Assembly: GCF_013114625.1 (NCBI RefSeq)
Contig: NZ_VTXD01000009.1
Coordinates: 53,308-117,307, forward strand
Length of the DNA stretch: 64,000 bases
From: Vibrio sp. 99-70-13A1
Lineage (GTDB): Bacteria > Pseudomonadota > Gammaproteobacteria > Enterobacterales > Vibrionaceae
Direction of reading: 5' to 3'
The notes below the pieces were generated by a model, which was not told where the DNA came from, ran no database searches, and was given only the letters and a program-made list of their open reading frames with translations. Shown here piece by piece: positions 23,776-34,995 of the stretch; the stretch's first letter is position 1, and each line of letters starts with the position of its first letter. The position numbers were made by a program, and so were the translations under genes.

Positions 23776-24969
23776 TTATTCTATTTGGTCGTCTGAATCA
23801 TCATGTTTCAACCTTTCGAGTCGGCATTCATGATCAATACGCAATAACATCGATACAGCCGTCGTCATCACTATAAGGCTGGAACCACCATAACTAATCA
23901 ATGGGAGTGTCAGACCTTTCGTAGGCACAAGCCCGGCGGCGGCACCAACGTTGACAAGAGTCTGGAAAGCAAACCAAATTCCAATACCAAAGGCTAAGTA
24001 ACCCCCGAATTGTTGATTCGCTTCAAACGATCTTTTTCCAATAAATACAGCTTTTAAGACTAAGCTAAATATCAATATTAAAACTAAAGTCACTCCGACA
24101 AAGCCTAGCTCTTCAGCTAGCACAGCAAACACGAAATCGGTATGAGCTTCAGGTAGATATTCTAGCTTTTGAATTGAGTTACCTAAACCTTGCCCCATCC
24201 AGTCACCACGACCAAAAGCCATCAATGATTGTGTTAACTGATAGCCGCTACCAAAGGGGTCATTCCAAGGTTCCCAAAACGAAGTCACCCGTCGAATACG
24301 ATAAGGCTCAAGAGCGATAAGCCCAACTACCGCCGCAATACCTGCGACCATTAAAGCAATGAACTGAGTCAGTTTCGCACCTGCTATGAATAACATTCCA
24401 AATAATGTCACAAGCATTACAACAACAGTCCCTAAATCAGGCTGTCCTAGTAACAAAACGGCAAGTGCACCAAAAACCATAATGGGCTTAGCGAAACCAC
24501 CAAAAAATGTTGCTCTAACTTCATCTTGCTTACGTACTAAGTAGCCCGCCATAAAGATGAAGAGTGATAACTTCGCAACCTCGGCTGGCTGTAAATTAAA
24601 TAAACCAAGCGGGATCCAGCGAGAGGCACCATTCACCGACTTACCAGCAGCCAACACTATAACCAAAAGTACAAAAGATAAGGCAAGCAAGTAATAGCTG
24701 TACTGCATCCAACGTTTCATTGGCACTTGCAAAATCACACTGGCGACACCAAGAGCTAGAACCAGAAAAGTGGCGTGCCGAAACATAAAGTGAAACGGCT
24801 GATCAGTTAAGCGCGAACTAATAGGAAATGAAGCCGATGTCACCATAACGAGCCCGGTGAGCATAAGCCCAAGTGCAATCCATACTAGCTGACGATCAAA
24901 TAATGCATCTGGCGTAGCTCGATTAAGCCATTGCCATATATTTTGATTAATTTCTCGTACACTTCGCAC
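23776..24969 (-). CDS. ftsW: Septal peptidoglycan polymerase FtsW (SEDS family)
   Basis: FtsW is a multi-pass inner-membrane glycosyltransferase of the SEDS family that works with FtsI to make septal peptidoglycan. It has 397 residues with about ten hydrophobic segments. The SEDS signatures [23 protein letters not shown] (in part) and the C-terminal [16 protein letters not shown] are present. The start is GTG at 24969, with AAGGA a few bases upstream. A longer cytoplasmic N-terminus of about 30 residues precedes the first membrane segment. RodA is the closest alternative, but the position between murD and murG fixes it as FtsW. Confidence 0.97.
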   Translation of the reverse strand: MRSVREINQNIWQWLNRATPDALFDRQLVWIALGLMLTGLVMVTSASFPISSRLTDQPFHFMFRHATFLVLALGVASVILQVPMKRWMQYSYYLLALSFVLLVIVLAAGKSVNGASRWIPLGLFNLQPAEVAKLSLFIFMAGYLVRKQDEVRATFFGGFAKPIMVFGALAVLLLGQPDLGTVVVMLVTLFGMLFIAGAKLTQFIALMVAGIAAVVGLIALEPYRIRRVTSFWEPWNDPFGSGYQLTQSLMAFGRGDWMGQGLGNSIQKLEYLPEAHTDFVFAVLAEELGFVGVTLVLILIFSLVLKAVFIGKRSFEANQQFGGYLAFGIGIWFAFQTLVNVGAAAGLVPTKGLTLPLISYGGSSLIVMTTAVSMLLRIDHECRLERLKHDDSDDQIE

Positions 24970-24991
24970 TTAATCTTAATCCTTTACAAAG

Positions 24992-26317
24992 TTACGCAAA
25001 TTCATGTGCAAGTTGGGTAAATACATCACCTCTTGCCATAAAGTTATTAAACTGATCAAAGCTCGCACATGCAGGGGAAAGCATCACCATATCTTCTGCT
25101 TTAAGTTTCTTAGATATGCTTTCAATCACATCTCTCATGCTGTCAAATTGGGTTGCAGATTGGTGCAGTGGCATAAATTCAGCCGCATCCTTACCAAAAC
25201 AGCAAAGTTCAAGGGCATTTAATTGAGCTAAGACCGGAGCTAGTTCGCTAAAATCAGCACCTTTGCCTACTCCGCCTACCAGTAAATACAGTGTTCCTGA
25301 GCAATCTAATCCAGATAATGCAGCCAAAGTACTCGCGACATTGGTCGCCTTAGAGTCATTCACCCACTTTATACCACGCAGATCTACTACTACTTGACAG
25401 CGATGAGTCAGACCATTGTAATTTTTTAAAGCATTTATCGATTTAGAGTAATCAACTTGTATATTTTCCAGTAACGCTAACGCCACCAATGCATTAGAAA
25501 TATTATGACGACCTACTAACGTTAAATCTTGGGACTTAACGACTGGCTTACCAAAATCAGCTAACCACTCTTCACCATCCAGATTGATCAAACCGAACTC
25601 TTGTTCATCGGAACCAAAGCTTACGATTGATAGTTCATCATCAGAGGCTTGAGGGTAAGTTTCTTTATCTTCTCGATTGACGATTGCGCACTGAGCATGG
25701 TCAAAAATTCTCAGCTTCGCTAGACGGTAATCATCCATACCCGAATAACGATCCATATGGTCTTCAGATAAATTGAGGAAAGCAGCGGCAGCAAGTTGTA
25801 AATTCGATGTGGTTTCTAACTGAAAACTAGAAAGCTCAAGTACATATAAATCAGCATCAAGTTCTAGTAGATCTAAAGCGGGAATACCAATATTGCCGCC
25901 CACACCAACCTTCAAACCAGCAGCTTTAGCAAGCACACCAGTTAAGTCTGTCACTGTACTTTTACCATTAGAGCCAGTAATCGCGACTACAGGTTTATCT
26001 ACCGCCCAAGCAAATAGCTCGATATCACCAATAACAGCCACATCACGTTGGACGACAGTTTGAATTTCTGGAGTAGCAAGCGCAATCCCAGGGTTAACAA
26101 CGACTAAATCGGCTTCAGCTAACCACTGTTCATTCCAACTTCCAGAATGTAATGGTACTGAATTAGGTAGAGCATCTAAACCGGGGGGTTGTTCACGAGT
26201 ATCAATCACACGAACATTACATTGAGGTTGGTATTTTACGAGATGCTTAACGACGGAGAGCCCGGTAATACCGAGCCCTACAACCACTACATTATGAATA
26301 TTCAGCCAACGATCCAT
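24992..26317 (-). CDS. murD: UDP-N-acetylmuramoylalanine--D-glutamate ligase
   Basis: MurD adds D-glutamate to UDP-MurNAc-L-alanine. From the ATG at 26317 it has 441 residues, the usual length, beginning [19 protein letters not shown]. An in-frame GTG at 26350 would add 11 residues that the family lacks. The ATP-binding loop [11 protein letters not shown] lies near residue 112 and the Mur ligase motif LSEDHMDRY near 180. The C-terminal domain contains [16 protein letters not shown]. It is 22 bases before ftsW and 75 after mraY. Confidence 0.97.
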   Translation of the reverse strand: MDRWLNIHNVVVVGLGITGLSVVKHLVKYQPQCNVRVIDTREQPPGLDALPNSVPLHSGSWNEQWLAEADLVVVNPGIALATPEIQTVVQRDVAVIGDIELFAWAVDKPVVAITGSNGKSTVTDLTGVLAKAAGLKVGVGGNIGIPALDLLELDADLYVLELSSFQLETTSNLQLAAAAFLNLSEDHMDRYSGMDDYRLAKLRIFDHAQCAIVNREDKETYPQASDDELSIVSFGSDEQEFGLINLDGEEWLADFGKPVVKSQDLTLVGRHNISNALVALALLENIQVDYSKSINALKNYNGLTHRCQVVVDLRGIKWVNDSKATNVASTLAALSGLDCSGTLYLLVGGVGKGADFSELAPVLAQLNALELCCFGKDAAEFMPLHQSATQFDSMRDVIESISKKLKAEDMVMLSPACASFDQFNNFMARGDVFTQLAHEFA

Positions 26318-26392
26318 TTGAACACGATGCTCTCTATTTAAAGTGAGCACCTGTTTTTAATACAGATGCTCGAATTATTAACGTACTTTCTA

Positions 26393-27475
26393 TTAACGAA
26401 CCTTTAATGTCGCTAGACCGATAAGAACGAGAAGGATTGAAATAATCCAAAAACGTACAATAACACGAGGTTCTGGCCAGCCTTTTAGCTCATAGTGATG
26501 ATGAATTGGAGCCATGCGGAAAATACGCTGACCTCGCAGTTTGTATGAACCTACCTGTAAAATTACAGACAACGTTTCCATTACAAACACACCACCCATG
26601 ATAACCAATACAAGCTCTTGGCGTACTAAAACAGCGATAACACCTAAAGCGCCACCTAATGCCAGTGAGCCTACATCGCCCATAAACACTTGAGCAGGGT
26701 AAGTATTAAACCATAGGAAACCTAAACCAGCACCGACCATTGCAGTACAAACTACCACTAACTCAGAAGCATAAGGAATGTATGGAATATGCAAGTATTC
26801 GGCAAAATTAACATTACCTGTTGCCCATGCAATTGCAGCAAAACCAGCCGCTACAAGCACTGTTGGCATAATCGCTAAGCCATCTAAACCATCGGTTAAA
26901 TTAACAGCATTACTGGTTCCCACAATAACAAAGTAAGTCAGAACGATATAGAGTAAACCGAGCTGAGGCATAATATCTTTAAAAAATGGGACAACAAGCT
27001 GTGTTGCTGCCGTGTCTTTTCCATGAGCATACAATGCAAAAGCAACAATCAGAGCAATTGCGGATTGCCAAAAGTACTTCCAACGAGCGACTAAGCCATC
27101 TGTATTTTTTCGTACAACTTTGCGGTAGTCATCGACAAAACCTACAGCACCGTAACCGAGTAAAACAGCTAATACTGCCCACACGTAAGGGTTTGAGAGA
27201 TCGGCCCATAGCAATACAGTAATCACAATTGCAGCAAGGATCATTATCCCTCCCATGGTTGGGGTACCGCGCTTGCTAAAGTGAGATTCAGGACCGTCAT
27301 TACGCACAACTTGACCAATTTGTAGCATCTGTAAACGCTCAATTAGTCTAGGTCCCATCCAAAGAGATAAGCACAATGCAGTAATTACACTAACAATTGC
27401 ACGAAAAGAAAGGTATTCGAATAATCGGAAAAAAGAAAAGTATGGCTGTAGTAGCTCTGATAGCCAAATTATCAT
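26393..27475 (-). CDS. mraY: Phospho-N-acetylmuramoyl-pentapeptide transferase
   Basis: MraY moves phospho-MurNAc-pentapeptide onto undecaprenyl phosphate to make lipid I. It is an inner-membrane protein of 360 residues with about ten transmembrane helices. The catalytic aspartate motif VDDYRKV lies near residue 114-120, the [10 protein letters not shown] motif near 192-201 and the histidine motif [11 protein letters not shown] near 324-334. Its ATG overlaps the murF stop codon as ATGA, so it is translationally coupled. Confidence 0.98.
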   Translation of the reverse strand: MIIWLSELLQPYFSFFRLFEYLSFRAIVSVITALCLSLWMGPRLIERLQMLQIGQVVRNDGPESHFSKRGTPTMGGIMILAAIVITVLLWADLSNPYVWAVLAVLLGYGAVGFVDDYRKVVRKNTDGLVARWKYFWQSAIALIVAFALYAHGKDTAATQLVVPFFKDIMPQLGLLYIVLTYFVIVGTSNAVNLTDGLDGLAIMPTVLVAAGFAAIAWATGNVNFAEYLHIPYIPYASELVVVCTAMVGAGLGFLWFNTYPAQVFMGDVGSLALGGALGVIAVLVRQELVLVIMGGVFVMETLSVILQVGSYKLRGQRIFRMAPIHHHYELKGWPEPRVIVRFWIISILLVLIGLATLKVR

Positions 27476-28833
27476 GAAAAAGTCTCCTTCAAAGCAACTG
27501 CTATTTTACTCATCCCTGCACTATTCGCTCCCTTTACTAATAAGGTGTGATTCATGCTTTTTGATAGGGCTAGTTGCTGCTTTATGTATGTAATCATCTC
27601 TGAATGTGTTTCGAAGTGAATGCCATTACAAACATCACTGATCACTTTCGTGTCTTCACCGTAAGTGAGGACATACTCAAAATTGAATGGGGCAGCATAT
27701 TCACCGACTTGGCGGTGAAGTGCAAGGCTTTCATCACCGAGTTCTGCCATATTACCTAAAATTAACCAACGCTGACCTTGAAAGCCTGATAACAACTCTG
27801 CAGCCGCTTTCATAGCAGGAACACTTGCGTTGTAGCTATCATCAATTAATTTAATTTTCTCAGTTAAAGGCTGAACTTCAACTCTACCTTTAACCTGTAT
27901 TAGATCTGTAAGACCTGCCTGAATTTGTTTCAGTGTAGAGCCAAACTGTATGGCTAGTGCTGCGGCGGCAAGAGCATTAGCAACGTTATGACGTCCAATA
28001 ATACCGAGTTTTACATCTATGGAGCCAATTGGTGTGTTGAGCTCAAAGCTGGCTTCACCTTCAGTGTTTATCTCGATATTTCTAGCAAAATAGTCGGCTT
28101 CAGTATCAATTGTCGAAAAAGTAACAACAGACTTATCAGATAAAACGTCATCCCAAAAACGCCCACCATTACTTTCTAAATTAAGAATAGCGGTCCCACC
28201 AGGTGGCAGCCCTTGGAAAATTTCACCTTTAGCTTGTTTGACACCGTCAATCGAACCAAAACCTTCTAGGTGTGCAGCCGCAACATTGTTCACTAGTGCG
28301 ACTTGCGGAAGCACAAGTTGTGTCGTGTACGCAATTTCACCGATATGATTAGCACCTAGCTCAATAACGGCAAACTCAGCTTCTCTTTCACTTCGTAATA
28401 AAGTCAGAGGAACGCCAATTTCATTATTAAAGTTCCCAGCAGTAAAAAGTACATTGCCGCGTAATTGCAATATACTCGCCACCATCTCTTTAACTGTCGT
28501 TTTACCACAGCTACCAGTAATAGCCATTGTTGGTATATCACACTGCTTGTGTACCCAAGAACCCAACTGACCTAAAGCGATTTTAGAGTCTTCAACAATC
28601 ACTTGCGGAATATCAAAATCAAGCTTCTTTTCAACCAATAACGCATTCGCTTTAGCATCAACTACTTGTTGACAGAAATCATGGGCATCAAAACGCTCAC
28701 CCACAAGGGCCACAAATAAGGCACCAGTATCGAGTGTTCTTGTGTCCGTTGAGACTGCTGTTATCGTGCAATCTTCACCAATTAACTTACCTTTTACAGC
28801 AGAGCAAATTTGCTCTAGGGATACATCAATCAT
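27472..28833 (-). CDS. murF: UDP-MurNAc-tripeptide--D-alanyl-D-alanine ligase
   Basis: MurF adds the D-Ala-D-Ala dipeptide to complete the UDP-MurNAc-pentapeptide. It has 453 residues. The ATP loop [11 protein letters not shown] lies near residue 107-117, the family segment [17 protein letters not shown] near 132-148 and the C-terminal motif [14 protein letters not shown] near 330-343. It overlaps murE by four bases at its start and mraY by four at its end (ATGA in both cases). The D-Ala-D-Ala ligase gene itself is not in this cluster. Confidence 0.98.
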   Translation of the reverse strand: MIDVSLEQICSAVKGKLIGEDCTITAVSTDTRTLDTGALFVALVGERFDAHDFCQQVVDAKANALLVEKKLDFDIPQVIVEDSKIALGQLGSWVHKQCDIPTMAITGSCGKTTVKEMVASILQLRGNVLFTAGNFNNEIGVPLTLLRSEREAEFAVIELGANHIGEIAYTTQLVLPQVALVNNVAAAHLEGFGSIDGVKQAKGEIFQGLPPGGTAILNLESNGGRFWDDVLSDKSVVTFSTIDTEADYFARNIEINTEGEASFELNTPIGSIDVKLGIIGRHNVANALAAAALAIQFGSTLKQIQAGLTDLIQVKGRVEVQPLTEKIKLIDDSYNASVPAMKAAAELLSGFQGQRWLILGNMAELGDESLALHRQVGEYAAPFNFEYVLTYGEDTKVISDVCNGIHFETHSEMITYIKQQLALSKSMNHTLLVKGANSAGMSKIAVALKETFS

Positions 28834-30317
28834 AATGAAATACCTAAAAGTTCAGTTGCAGACTCTCTATCTGAGTAATGCACTGTTTCATTCTTTAATA
28901 CTTGATAGTCTTCATGCCCTTTACCTGCCAATAAAATAATATCGTTAGCAGATGCATGAGCCAGTGCCAGCTTTGCGGCTTCATAACGGTCATGCTCGAC
29001 AAAAGCTTCATCAGCTTTATTTAACCCCGCAAGCATATCTTTAACGATCAATCGAGGGTCTTCACTACGAGGATTGTCATCCGACAAAATAAGTTTATCT
29101 GCAAACTTTTCTGCGGTTTCAGCCATCATTGGTCGTTTACCTATGTCTCTATCGCCACCACAGCCAAAAATAACCCATAGCTGACCAGAACAATGCACTC
29201 TCAAAGCTGAAAGCGCTTTTTCCAGAGCATCTGGTGTATGAGCATAATCAACGACAACTTTGGCTTTCTCCGGTACTTGGAATAATTCCATTCGACCAAT
29301 AACAGGCTGAAGTTTAGATGCTGTATCGATTAGTGCTTGCTTATCAATACCTAACGACAGCAAGGTAGCAAAAGCCACTAATACATTTGACGCGTTGAAT
29401 TGTCCAATCAACGGAACCGACAAATGCCCTTGCCCATAACAGCCATCAAAAGAAAGCTTAATCCCCGTTTCAGCATAAACCACTTTTGTTGCCCAAATAC
29501 CTTTATCAAAATCAGCTATTGGTTTTAAAGAAATCGCCACAGCATTAGGTAAGTCTTCCATCCAAGAATAACCGACAGGATCATCAATATTAATGATCGA
29601 TGCTTGGCATTTATGCTGAGTAAATAAGCTTTGCTTTGCGAGTGCGTATTCTTCCATCGTTCCATGGTAATCAAGGTGGTCACGGCTTAGGTTCGTGAAT
29701 ACTGCCGCGCTAAAAGTCAGAGCTTTAACTCGACCTTGTACTAACCCATGAGAAGAAATTTCCATGGCAGCATACGCGGCATCTTGCTTAGCTAATTCAC
29801 TTAATGTCTTTTGAATTTCAATAGCACTGCCAGTGGTGTTTGTTGCAGTTTTTAAATCATCAAGAAAACCATTGCCGGTTGTTCCCATCACTGCAGATCG
29901 CTGACCAATTAAGTCTAACCACTGAGTGATTAATTGGCTGATGGTGGTTTTTCCGTTAGTCCCGGTAATACCGATTAATTTCATGTTTTCCGATGAATAC
30001 AATCGCCCTGCTAATTTAGACAACGACTGATTTAAGTCATCAATATAAACAACTGGAATTCCACCTACTACACCAACACTTCCATGAAGATGTTCATCAC
30101 ACGCCTGAGCAACAACTGCTGCAGCACCTTGCTCAATAGCTGTAGGAATAAATTGACGACCATCAACAGCATGACCAATCACTGCCACAAAGACATCACC
30201 ACTCGATACTTTACGGCTGTCTAACTCTAAAGACTTAACCGGTATTGCATCTAGTTGCGAGGAGTTAAAATCACCCCAAGGAGAAAGTAGGCTGGTAAGT
30301 GAAAGAAGATTGCTCAT
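28830..30317 (-). CDS. murE: UDP-MurNAc-L-Ala-D-Glu--meso-diaminopimelate ligase
   Basis: MurE adds the third residue of the peptidoglycan stem. It has 495 residues. The ATP loop [11 protein letters not shown] lies near residue 117-127 and the Mur ligase signature [14 protein letters not shown] near 207-220. The motif DDNPRSEDP near 413-421 contains the D-N-P-R sequence that marks enzymes using meso-diaminopimelate rather than lysine, consistent with the nearby dapB. It starts 18 bases after ftsI and overlaps murF by four bases. Confidence 0.98.
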   Translation of the reverse strand: MSNLLSLTSLLSPWGDFNSSQLDAIPVKSLELDSRKVSSGDVFVAVIGHAVDGRQFIPTAIEQGAAAVVAQACDEHLHGSVGVVGGIPVVYIDDLNQSLSKLAGRLYSSENMKLIGITGTNGKTTISQLITQWLDLIGQRSAVMGTTGNGFLDDLKTATNTTGSAIEIQKTLSELAKQDAAYAAMEISSHGLVQGRVKALTFSAAVFTNLSRDHLDYHGTMEEYALAKQSLFTQHKCQASIINIDDPVGYSWMEDLPNAVAISLKPIADFDKGIWATKVVYAETGIKLSFDGCYGQGHLSVPLIGQFNASNVLVAFATLLSLGIDKQALIDTASKLQPVIGRMELFQVPEKAKVVVDYAHTPDALEKALSALRVHCSGQLWVIFGCGGDRDIGKRPMMAETAEKFADKLILSDDNPRSEDPRLIVKDMLAGLNKADEAFVEHDRYEAAKLALAHASANDIILLAGKGHEDYQVLKNETVHYSDRESATELLGISL

Positions 30318-30335
30318 ATCTAGTCCTGATCTACG

Positions 30336-32072
30336 CTAATTTTGGAATTGATTTTCATCTGGCGCCACATTTAAAATTTGTAACGCACCTTTCATAATTT
30401 CTGAGAATACCGGAGCCGCAACCGAACCACCGTAATACAAGTCACCTTGTGGCTCATTCACAATAACAACAAGTGCAACTCGCGGGTCACTCACAGGTGC
30501 GACACCTGCGGTAATTGCAATATATTCATCACTGTATCCACCTGCCGCTGCTTTTCGAGATGTACCAGTTTTAGCCGCAACTCGGTAACCCGGCACTGCA
30601 GCTCGTGTCGCTGTACCGCCTTTTTGAGTCACGCCTTCCAGCATTTCTAAAACAAGCTGAGCATTTTCTTGCGAGACTACCTGTTTAGATAAGTCTTGTT
30701 GATTGCTATCTATGATATGAATGGGCTCATAAACACCTTTATTCGCTAAAGTCGCGTACGCATGAGCTAGCTGAATAGGAGTAACTGAAATAGCATAACC
30801 AAATGATAATGTCGCTATTTCAAATTTAGACCAACGACGGCGGTTGGGGAAAATACCTGAAGTCTCACCGACTAAGTTAAGCCCTGACATTTCACCTAAA
30901 CCAACAGAACTGTACATACCAAGTAAGGCTTCAAGAGGCATATCTAAAGCTAGTTTCGCAACGCCAATATTACTCGATTTCTTTAATATCGTAGCTAGGT
31001 CAGCCTTACCGACTTTTGAGGTATCACGTACCCGGCTGCCTCCAATCTGCATAATCCCATTACCGGTATTAATGACAGTTTCAGGGGTGGCAGTTTCATT
31101 TTCGAGAGCAGCTAACACGACGAACGGCTTTACTGTCGAGCCTGGTTCCATAGCATCAGTCAGCACACGGTTACGCATTTTAAAACTTTGCAAGTCTGAA
31201 CGATTATTGGGGTTATAGGACGGTGCATTGACCATTGCTAATACCGCCCCAGTTTTTACATCGAGTAAAATTGCAGAACCTGAAGTGGCTCTATGGTCAG
31301 CAACCGCTTGTTTAATGGCACGATAAGAAATGGCTTGTAGTCTTTGATCAATCGTCAGCGTGAGCGGTTTCCCTTGCTCACGTTCTTCTAGAGCAATATT
31401 TTCAACTACACGACCATAACGATCTTTACGTATAGTTCGTTTACCCGCTTCACCAGTAAGCCATTGATCATAACTTCGCTCAACTCCTTCTAAGCCATGC
31501 CCATCAATACCGGTTACCCCGATCAAATGCGCACTAACTTCACCAGCAGGATAATAACGACGAGATTCCGCTTTGAGACCCACCCCTGCCAATTTCAATT
31601 CGCGAATATACTTCGCCATAGCAGGGCTAACTTGGCGTTGAAGGTAAATAAAACGGCGGGACTTATTCTTAGTAATTTTATTGATCATCGATTGGCGATC
31701 AATTCCTAATACATCTGCTAATGCATACCAGCGATCTTTCTCTAATAAGCCGTCTTCCTTAAAGATTGTTTTAGGATCAGCCCAAACAGCTTCAACAGGA
31801 ACACTAACCGCAAGCGGTTCACCATTTCGATCTGAGATTATGCCACGAGCAGATGGAAGCGCTTTAACTCGTACAGAACGCAAGTCGCCTTGGCGGATAA
31901 GGTTATCAGGTTCAATAATTTGGATATAAGCGACACGTGCAACAAGTGCAGAAAAGACAATGAATATGAAGAAAATAACGACGTTAAAACGCCATTTAAT
32001 TAAAATTGGAGCCGCTTCTACTTCCTTTTCAGAACGCCCACTTTTCGGCGTTTTATCCTTTTTAGTTATCAT
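30336..32072 (-). CDS. ftsI: Septal transpeptidase FtsI (penicillin-binding protein 3)
   Basis: FtsI cross-links septal peptidoglycan and is the partner of FtsW. It has 578 residues. One N-terminal membrane anchor (FNVVIFFIFIVFSALVARVAYI) covers about residues 29-50, followed by the non-catalytic dimerisation domain and the transpeptidase domain. The three penicillin-binding motifs are visible: S-x-x-K in PGSTVKPF near 312, S-x-N in KKSSNIG near 365 and K-T-G-T in AAKTGTSRKA near 498. Its start overlaps ftsL by four bases. Confidence 0.98.
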   Translation of the reverse strand: MITKKDKTPKSGRSEKEVEAAPILIKWRFNVVIFFIFIVFSALVARVAYIQIIEPDNLIRQGDLRSVRVKALPSARGIISDRNGEPLAVSVPVEAVWADPKTIFKEDGLLEKDRWYALADVLGIDRQSMINKITKNKSRRFIYLQRQVSPAMAKYIRELKLAGVGLKAESRRYYPAGEVSAHLIGVTGIDGHGLEGVERSYDQWLTGEAGKRTIRKDRYGRVVENIALEEREQGKPLTLTIDQRLQAISYRAIKQAVADHRATSGSAILLDVKTGAVLAMVNAPSYNPNNRSDLQSFKMRNRVLTDAMEPGSTVKPFVVLAALENETATPETVINTGNGIMQIGGSRVRDTSKVGKADLATILKKSSNIGVAKLALDMPLEALLGMYSSVGLGEMSGLNLVGETSGIFPNRRRWSKFEIATLSFGYAISVTPIQLAHAYATLANKGVYEPIHIIDSNQQDLSKQVVSQENAQLVLEMLEGVTQKGGTATRAAVPGYRVAAKTGTSRKAAAGGYSDEYIAITAGVAPVSDPRVALVVIVNEPQGDLYYGGSVAAPVFSEIMKGALQILNVAPDENQFQN

Positions 32073-32386
32073 TTCAATGAAATCACGACTTCTTTATCAG
32101 AATCAGGGCGTTTCATCTCTAATTCTGTTTTTGCTAACGACTGAACTCGACTGTGTTCAGCAAGAGCAGTTTCTTCAAGCATTAAGTTGCGCCACTCATC
32201 ATCCAGTTGCTCTCTTTCAACAAGAGCCATATCTTTTTGGGTGATAGCTTGGCGCGACATATGAGTACTGAGCACAACAGCCATTGCACTAACAAAAATA
32301 CAGATCAACAACAGCAGTGGGACTCGCCCCACCGTCAGTAAGTCAAAAAATATAATCTTAGCTAAATTTGGCTTTGAAGCACTCAT
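32069..32386 (-). CDS. ftsL: Cell division protein FtsL
   Basis: FtsL is a small bitopic inner-membrane protein of 105 residues that forms the FtsQLB complex with FtsQ and FtsB. A short cytoplasmic tail is followed by one transmembrane helix (VPLLLLICIFVSAMAVVLST, about residues 18-37). A periplasmic coiled-coil stretch follows, rich in Glu, Leu and Arg (LVEREQLDDEWRNLMLEE). It lies 6 bases after rsmH and overlaps ftsI by four bases. FtsL sequences are poorly conserved, so the position carries much of the evidence. Confidence 0.95.
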   Translation of the reverse strand: MSASKPNLAKIIFFDLLTVGRVPLLLLICIFVSAMAVVLSTHMSRQAITQKDMALVEREQLDDEWRNLMLEETALAEHSRVQSLAKTELEMKRPDSDKEVVISLK

Positions 32387-32392
32387 CTGTAA

Positions 32393-33343
32393 TTACAGTT
32401 TCTCAGCAATGCGTAATACTGAACTGCGCGAACGAGTATTATCATCAACTTCGTTTTTAGACGGTTTGATTGCTTTACCGATTGGTTTTAAATCCGCACT
32501 TCCAAGCTCACTAATCTGAGCTTCAGTAAGCGGTAACCCATGGGGCACTTGTGGCCCTTGGCTTTCTTTACGAATAAAACGCTTCACCATGCGATCTTCT
32601 AATGAGTGGAAGCTGATCACAGATAAACGACCTTCCGGTGCAAGAATGCTAGCCGCACCTTTTAATGCCGTATCAATCTCTTCTAATTCGCTATTGATAT
32701 AAATTCGGAAAGCTTGGAAAGCACGTGTAGCTGGGTGTTTTTTTTCTTTAAAGTTTTTAGGCGCAACATCAGAAATAAGTTTTGCTAACTGACCAGTACG
32801 CGTTAAAGGTTCATTTTCTTCGTTTTCTTGATAGGCAATAATTCCTCTCGCAATACGGCGAGCGTGCTTATCTTCACCAAACTCACGAATCACCCAAGTA
32901 ATATCATCTAAATCTGCATCAGCCAGCCATTGAGATACTGGAATACCAGACGTTGGATCCATACGCATATCTAGCGGACCATCTTTCATGAAACTAAAAC
33001 CACGCTCTGCATCATCTAATTGAGGCGATGAAACACCTAAATCAAACAGTACGCCATCAACCTTACCCACTAAGTCATAACGCTCAGCATATTCAGCAAT
33101 GCCTGAAAACGGGCCATGTACAATCGTAAAACGAGGGTCATCGATAGTTTTTGCTTCAGCAATTGCCTGAGGATCACGGTCAATACTGAATAAACGACCA
33201 TTTTCACCTAGCTTAGACAAAATCGTACGACTATGACCACCGCGGCCAAATGTACCATCAATGTAGGTACCGTCAGGTTTGATCGCAAGTCCGTCAATGG
33301 ATTCGTTAAGCAATACTGATACATGTTTGAATGCTTGTGTCAT
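32393..33343 (-). CDS. rsmH: 16S rRNA (cytosine(1402)-N4)-methyltransferase
   Basis: RsmH (MraW) methylates N4 of C1402 in 16S rRNA, in the ribosomal P site. It has 316 residues. The SAM-binding motif is [16 protein letters not shown] near residues 27-42, followed by [10 protein letters not shown]. The family segments [20 protein letters not shown] and [15 protein letters not shown] are present. It is the first gene of the dcw cluster here: no mraZ gene lies upstream, only a 180-base gap and then the rnpB terminator. Confidence 0.97.
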   Translation of the reverse strand: MTQAFKHVSVLLNESIDGLAIKPDGTYIDGTFGRGGHSRTILSKLGENGRLFSIDRDPQAIAEAKTIDDPRFTIVHGPFSGIAEYAERYDLVGKVDGVLFDLGVSSPQLDDAERGFSFMKDGPLDMRMDPTSGIPVSQWLADADLDDITWVIREFGEDKHARRIARGIIAYQENEENEPLTRTGQLAKLISDVAPKNFKEKKHPATRAFQAFRIYINSELEEIDTALKGAASILAPEGRLSVISFHSLEDRMVKRFIRKESQGPQVPHGLPLTEAQISELGSADLKPIGKAIKPSKNEVDDNTRSRSSVLRIAEKL

Positions 33344-33525
33344 AGTCTTCTCAATGAGTGAATGTGGCCATTTAATACGGCATGTTCAAATATCGTTAAA
33401 CTTTCAGTGTACTGATTTCGTACTTTATCGCCACTATTTGTGCATTGCTTCGCGTGATTTTGCCGCCAAATTCAATGGATATTACAAATGTTAAAGCAAT
33501 TTAAAAGCTTAACGTCAATATAAAG
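33344..33525 (-). other. dcw cluster leader region (no mraZ)
   Basis: About 180 bases between the rnpB terminator and the rsmH start codon. There is no open frame resembling mraZ on the minus strand, and the space is too short for an intact copy (about 450 bases). The region should hold the promoter of the dcw cluster. I see TTGACG at its upstream end but no convincing -10 box at the right distance. Confidence 0.4.
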
Positions 33526-33562
33526 CAAAAAACCCATCACTACTGGTTAGTAATGATGGGTT
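33526..33562 (-). terminator. Rho-independent terminator after rnpB
   Basis: On the minus strand a 14-bp stem (AACCCATCATTACT / AGTAGTGATGGGTT, one wobble pair, loop AACC) is followed by a T run. It starts 8 bases after the 3' end of the RNase P RNA. Confidence 0.88.
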
Positions 33563-33570
33563 CTTATAAT

Positions 33571-33964
33571 AGGTGGAGTTGACACATACGCCGGGTTCTG
33601 TACCGTTTTCACGGTGGTAACCATTCGTCTAGGCCTGCAATCGCTCACAGGCTCAAGCAATCTACCCGCCCCCATACGCGAGCAACGCAATGTGAGGGCC
33701 TATTTGATCTTGCTCCGGGTGGAGTTTACCTTGCTACGAACTGTTGCCAGCCGCACGGTGCGCTCTTACCGCACCCTTTCAGCCTTACCTGTGCCTCTTC
33801 CGAAGAAATGAGGCCATCGGCGGTCTTCTCTCTGCTGCACTTGTCGTGGGCTCGCGCCCCCCAGACGTTATCTGGCACCCTGCTCTATGGAGCCCGGACG
33901 TTCCTCCCCTCCATCAGTCTCCCGAAGGACATCAATGGAGCAGCGATTACCCGTTCAACTCCGA
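33571..33964 (-). ncRNA. rnpB: RNase P RNA, bacterial class A
   Basis: Catalytic RNA of ribonuclease P, which removes the 5' leader of tRNA precursors. On the minus strand I recognise the conserved blocks in order. They are GGAGGGGAGGAACGTCCGGG (CR-I), CATAGAGCAGGGTGCCAG, GGTGAAAGGGTGCGGTAAGA-like CR-IV, GGTAAACTCCACCCGGAGCA, and the 3' block ACAGAACCCGG then CAACTCCACCT. The 5' end is placed from the promoter and the alignment with E. coli M1 RNA, so it may be off by a few bases. An unusual change sits in helix P4: the normally invariant pair corresponding to E. coli A67-U359 is C-G here. See the separate finding. Confidence 0.96.
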
Positions 33965-33969
33965 GGCGG

Positions 33970-33998
33970 ATTGTATAGTGAAAGTTTAAGAGTGTCTA
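33970..33998 (-). promoter_or_regulatory. rnpB: Putative rnpB promoter
   Basis: On the minus strand TAGACA and TACAAT (each 5 of 6) are separated by 17 bases. Transcription would start about 7 bases downstream, matching the 5' end expected from the RNA itself. Confidence 0.6.
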
Positions 33999-34070
33999 CT
34001 AAACACCAACTAAGTGGTCACTAACTAATCCAATTATTGATTCAGCCTATCGATAGCGAACTGTAAGAGA

Positions 34071-34934
34071 CTAATCTAAGTTCTCAAGTCCCCATTTATA
34101 GAGTGCATTCTTCTTCAAATTATAAATTTCAGCCGTCATTGCTGCCGCTTTTTTAAGTGGAAGTTCTTTCGTTAAAATACCAAGAGTTCGAGTCGCCTCA
34201 TCAGGAATGTCGGTTGTTGCTTCTTCACGGTGTCCATGAATCAATAACACCATTTCACCACGCTTACGATTCGAGTCTTCTTCAATCCAGTCAATAAGCT
34301 CTCCTAACGGCAAGCCTTGAATAGTTTCAAATGTCTTGGTTAACTCACGTGCTAATACTACCTCACGATCAGGACCTAAGATCTCAAGCATATCTTGCAG
34401 TGATTCGGTAATGCGATGTGGTGACTCATAAAAAATACAAGTGCGTTCAGCTTTAGCTATCTCTAAGAACTTGTCTTTACGACCTTTGCTTTTTGCAGGC
34501 AGAAAACCTTCAAAGCTGAAACGATCAGACGGCAAGCCCGAAGCACTTAAAGCAGTAATAACAGCACATGCGCCAGGTAATGGAACAACTCTAACACCCG
34601 CTTGACGACATTGAGATACAAGATGGTAACCTGGGTCACTGATTAAAGGGGTTCCAGCATCAGAGACTAATGCGATAGACTGACCCTCTAATAACCTTTC
34701 AACTAATACTTGCGCTTTGGTTTGCTCATTGTGATCATGTAATGCAAACGTTCTAGTTGAGATATTGAAGTGTGCTAATAGCTTGCCGGTATGACGAGTG
34801 TCTTCAGCAGCAATAACATCAACACTTGATAAGATTTCAATTGCTCTTTGAGTGATATCTCCCAAATTTCCAATTGGGGTTGGCACAATGTAGAGAGTAG
34901 GGCTCTCTTCGAGCAAGGTTTTGTTATCTGTCAT
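34071..34934 (-). CDS. rsmI: 16S rRNA (cytidine(1402)-2'-O)-methyltransferase
   Basis: RsmI methylates the 2'-hydroxyl of C1402 in 16S rRNA, the same nucleotide that RsmH methylates on the base. It has 287 residues and the tetrapyrrole-methylase fold: N-terminal [15 protein letters not shown], then the SAM pocket [14 protein letters not shown] near residues 85-98 and [16 protein letters not shown]. Its gene diverges from lpoA, with 61 bases between the start codons. The two enzymes modifying C1402 are thus neighbours, separated only by rnpB. Confidence 0.97.
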   Translation of the reverse strand: MTDNKTLLEESPTLYIVPTPIGNLGDITQRAIEILSSVDVIAAEDTRHTGKLLAHFNISTRTFALHDHNEQTKAQVLVERLLEGQSIALVSDAGTPLISDPGYHLVSQCRQAGVRVVPLPGACAVITALSASGLPSDRFSFEGFLPAKSKGRKDKFLEIAKAERTCIFYESPHRITESLQDMLEILGPDREVVLARELTKTFETIQGLPLGELIDWIEEDSNRKRGEMVLLIHGHREEATTDIPDEATRTLGILTKELPLKKAAAMTAEIYNLKKNALYKWGLENLD

Positions 34935-34995
34935 TTGTTTACCATCACTTCAACGATTAATATAGATACAACTTTATACGGAATTATAAGAACTC

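Noticed and set aside
33614..33989. Two plus-strand open frames of 65 and 81 codons
   Set aside because: Both lie antisense to the RNase P RNA gene, whose structure constrains the sequence and explains the open frames.
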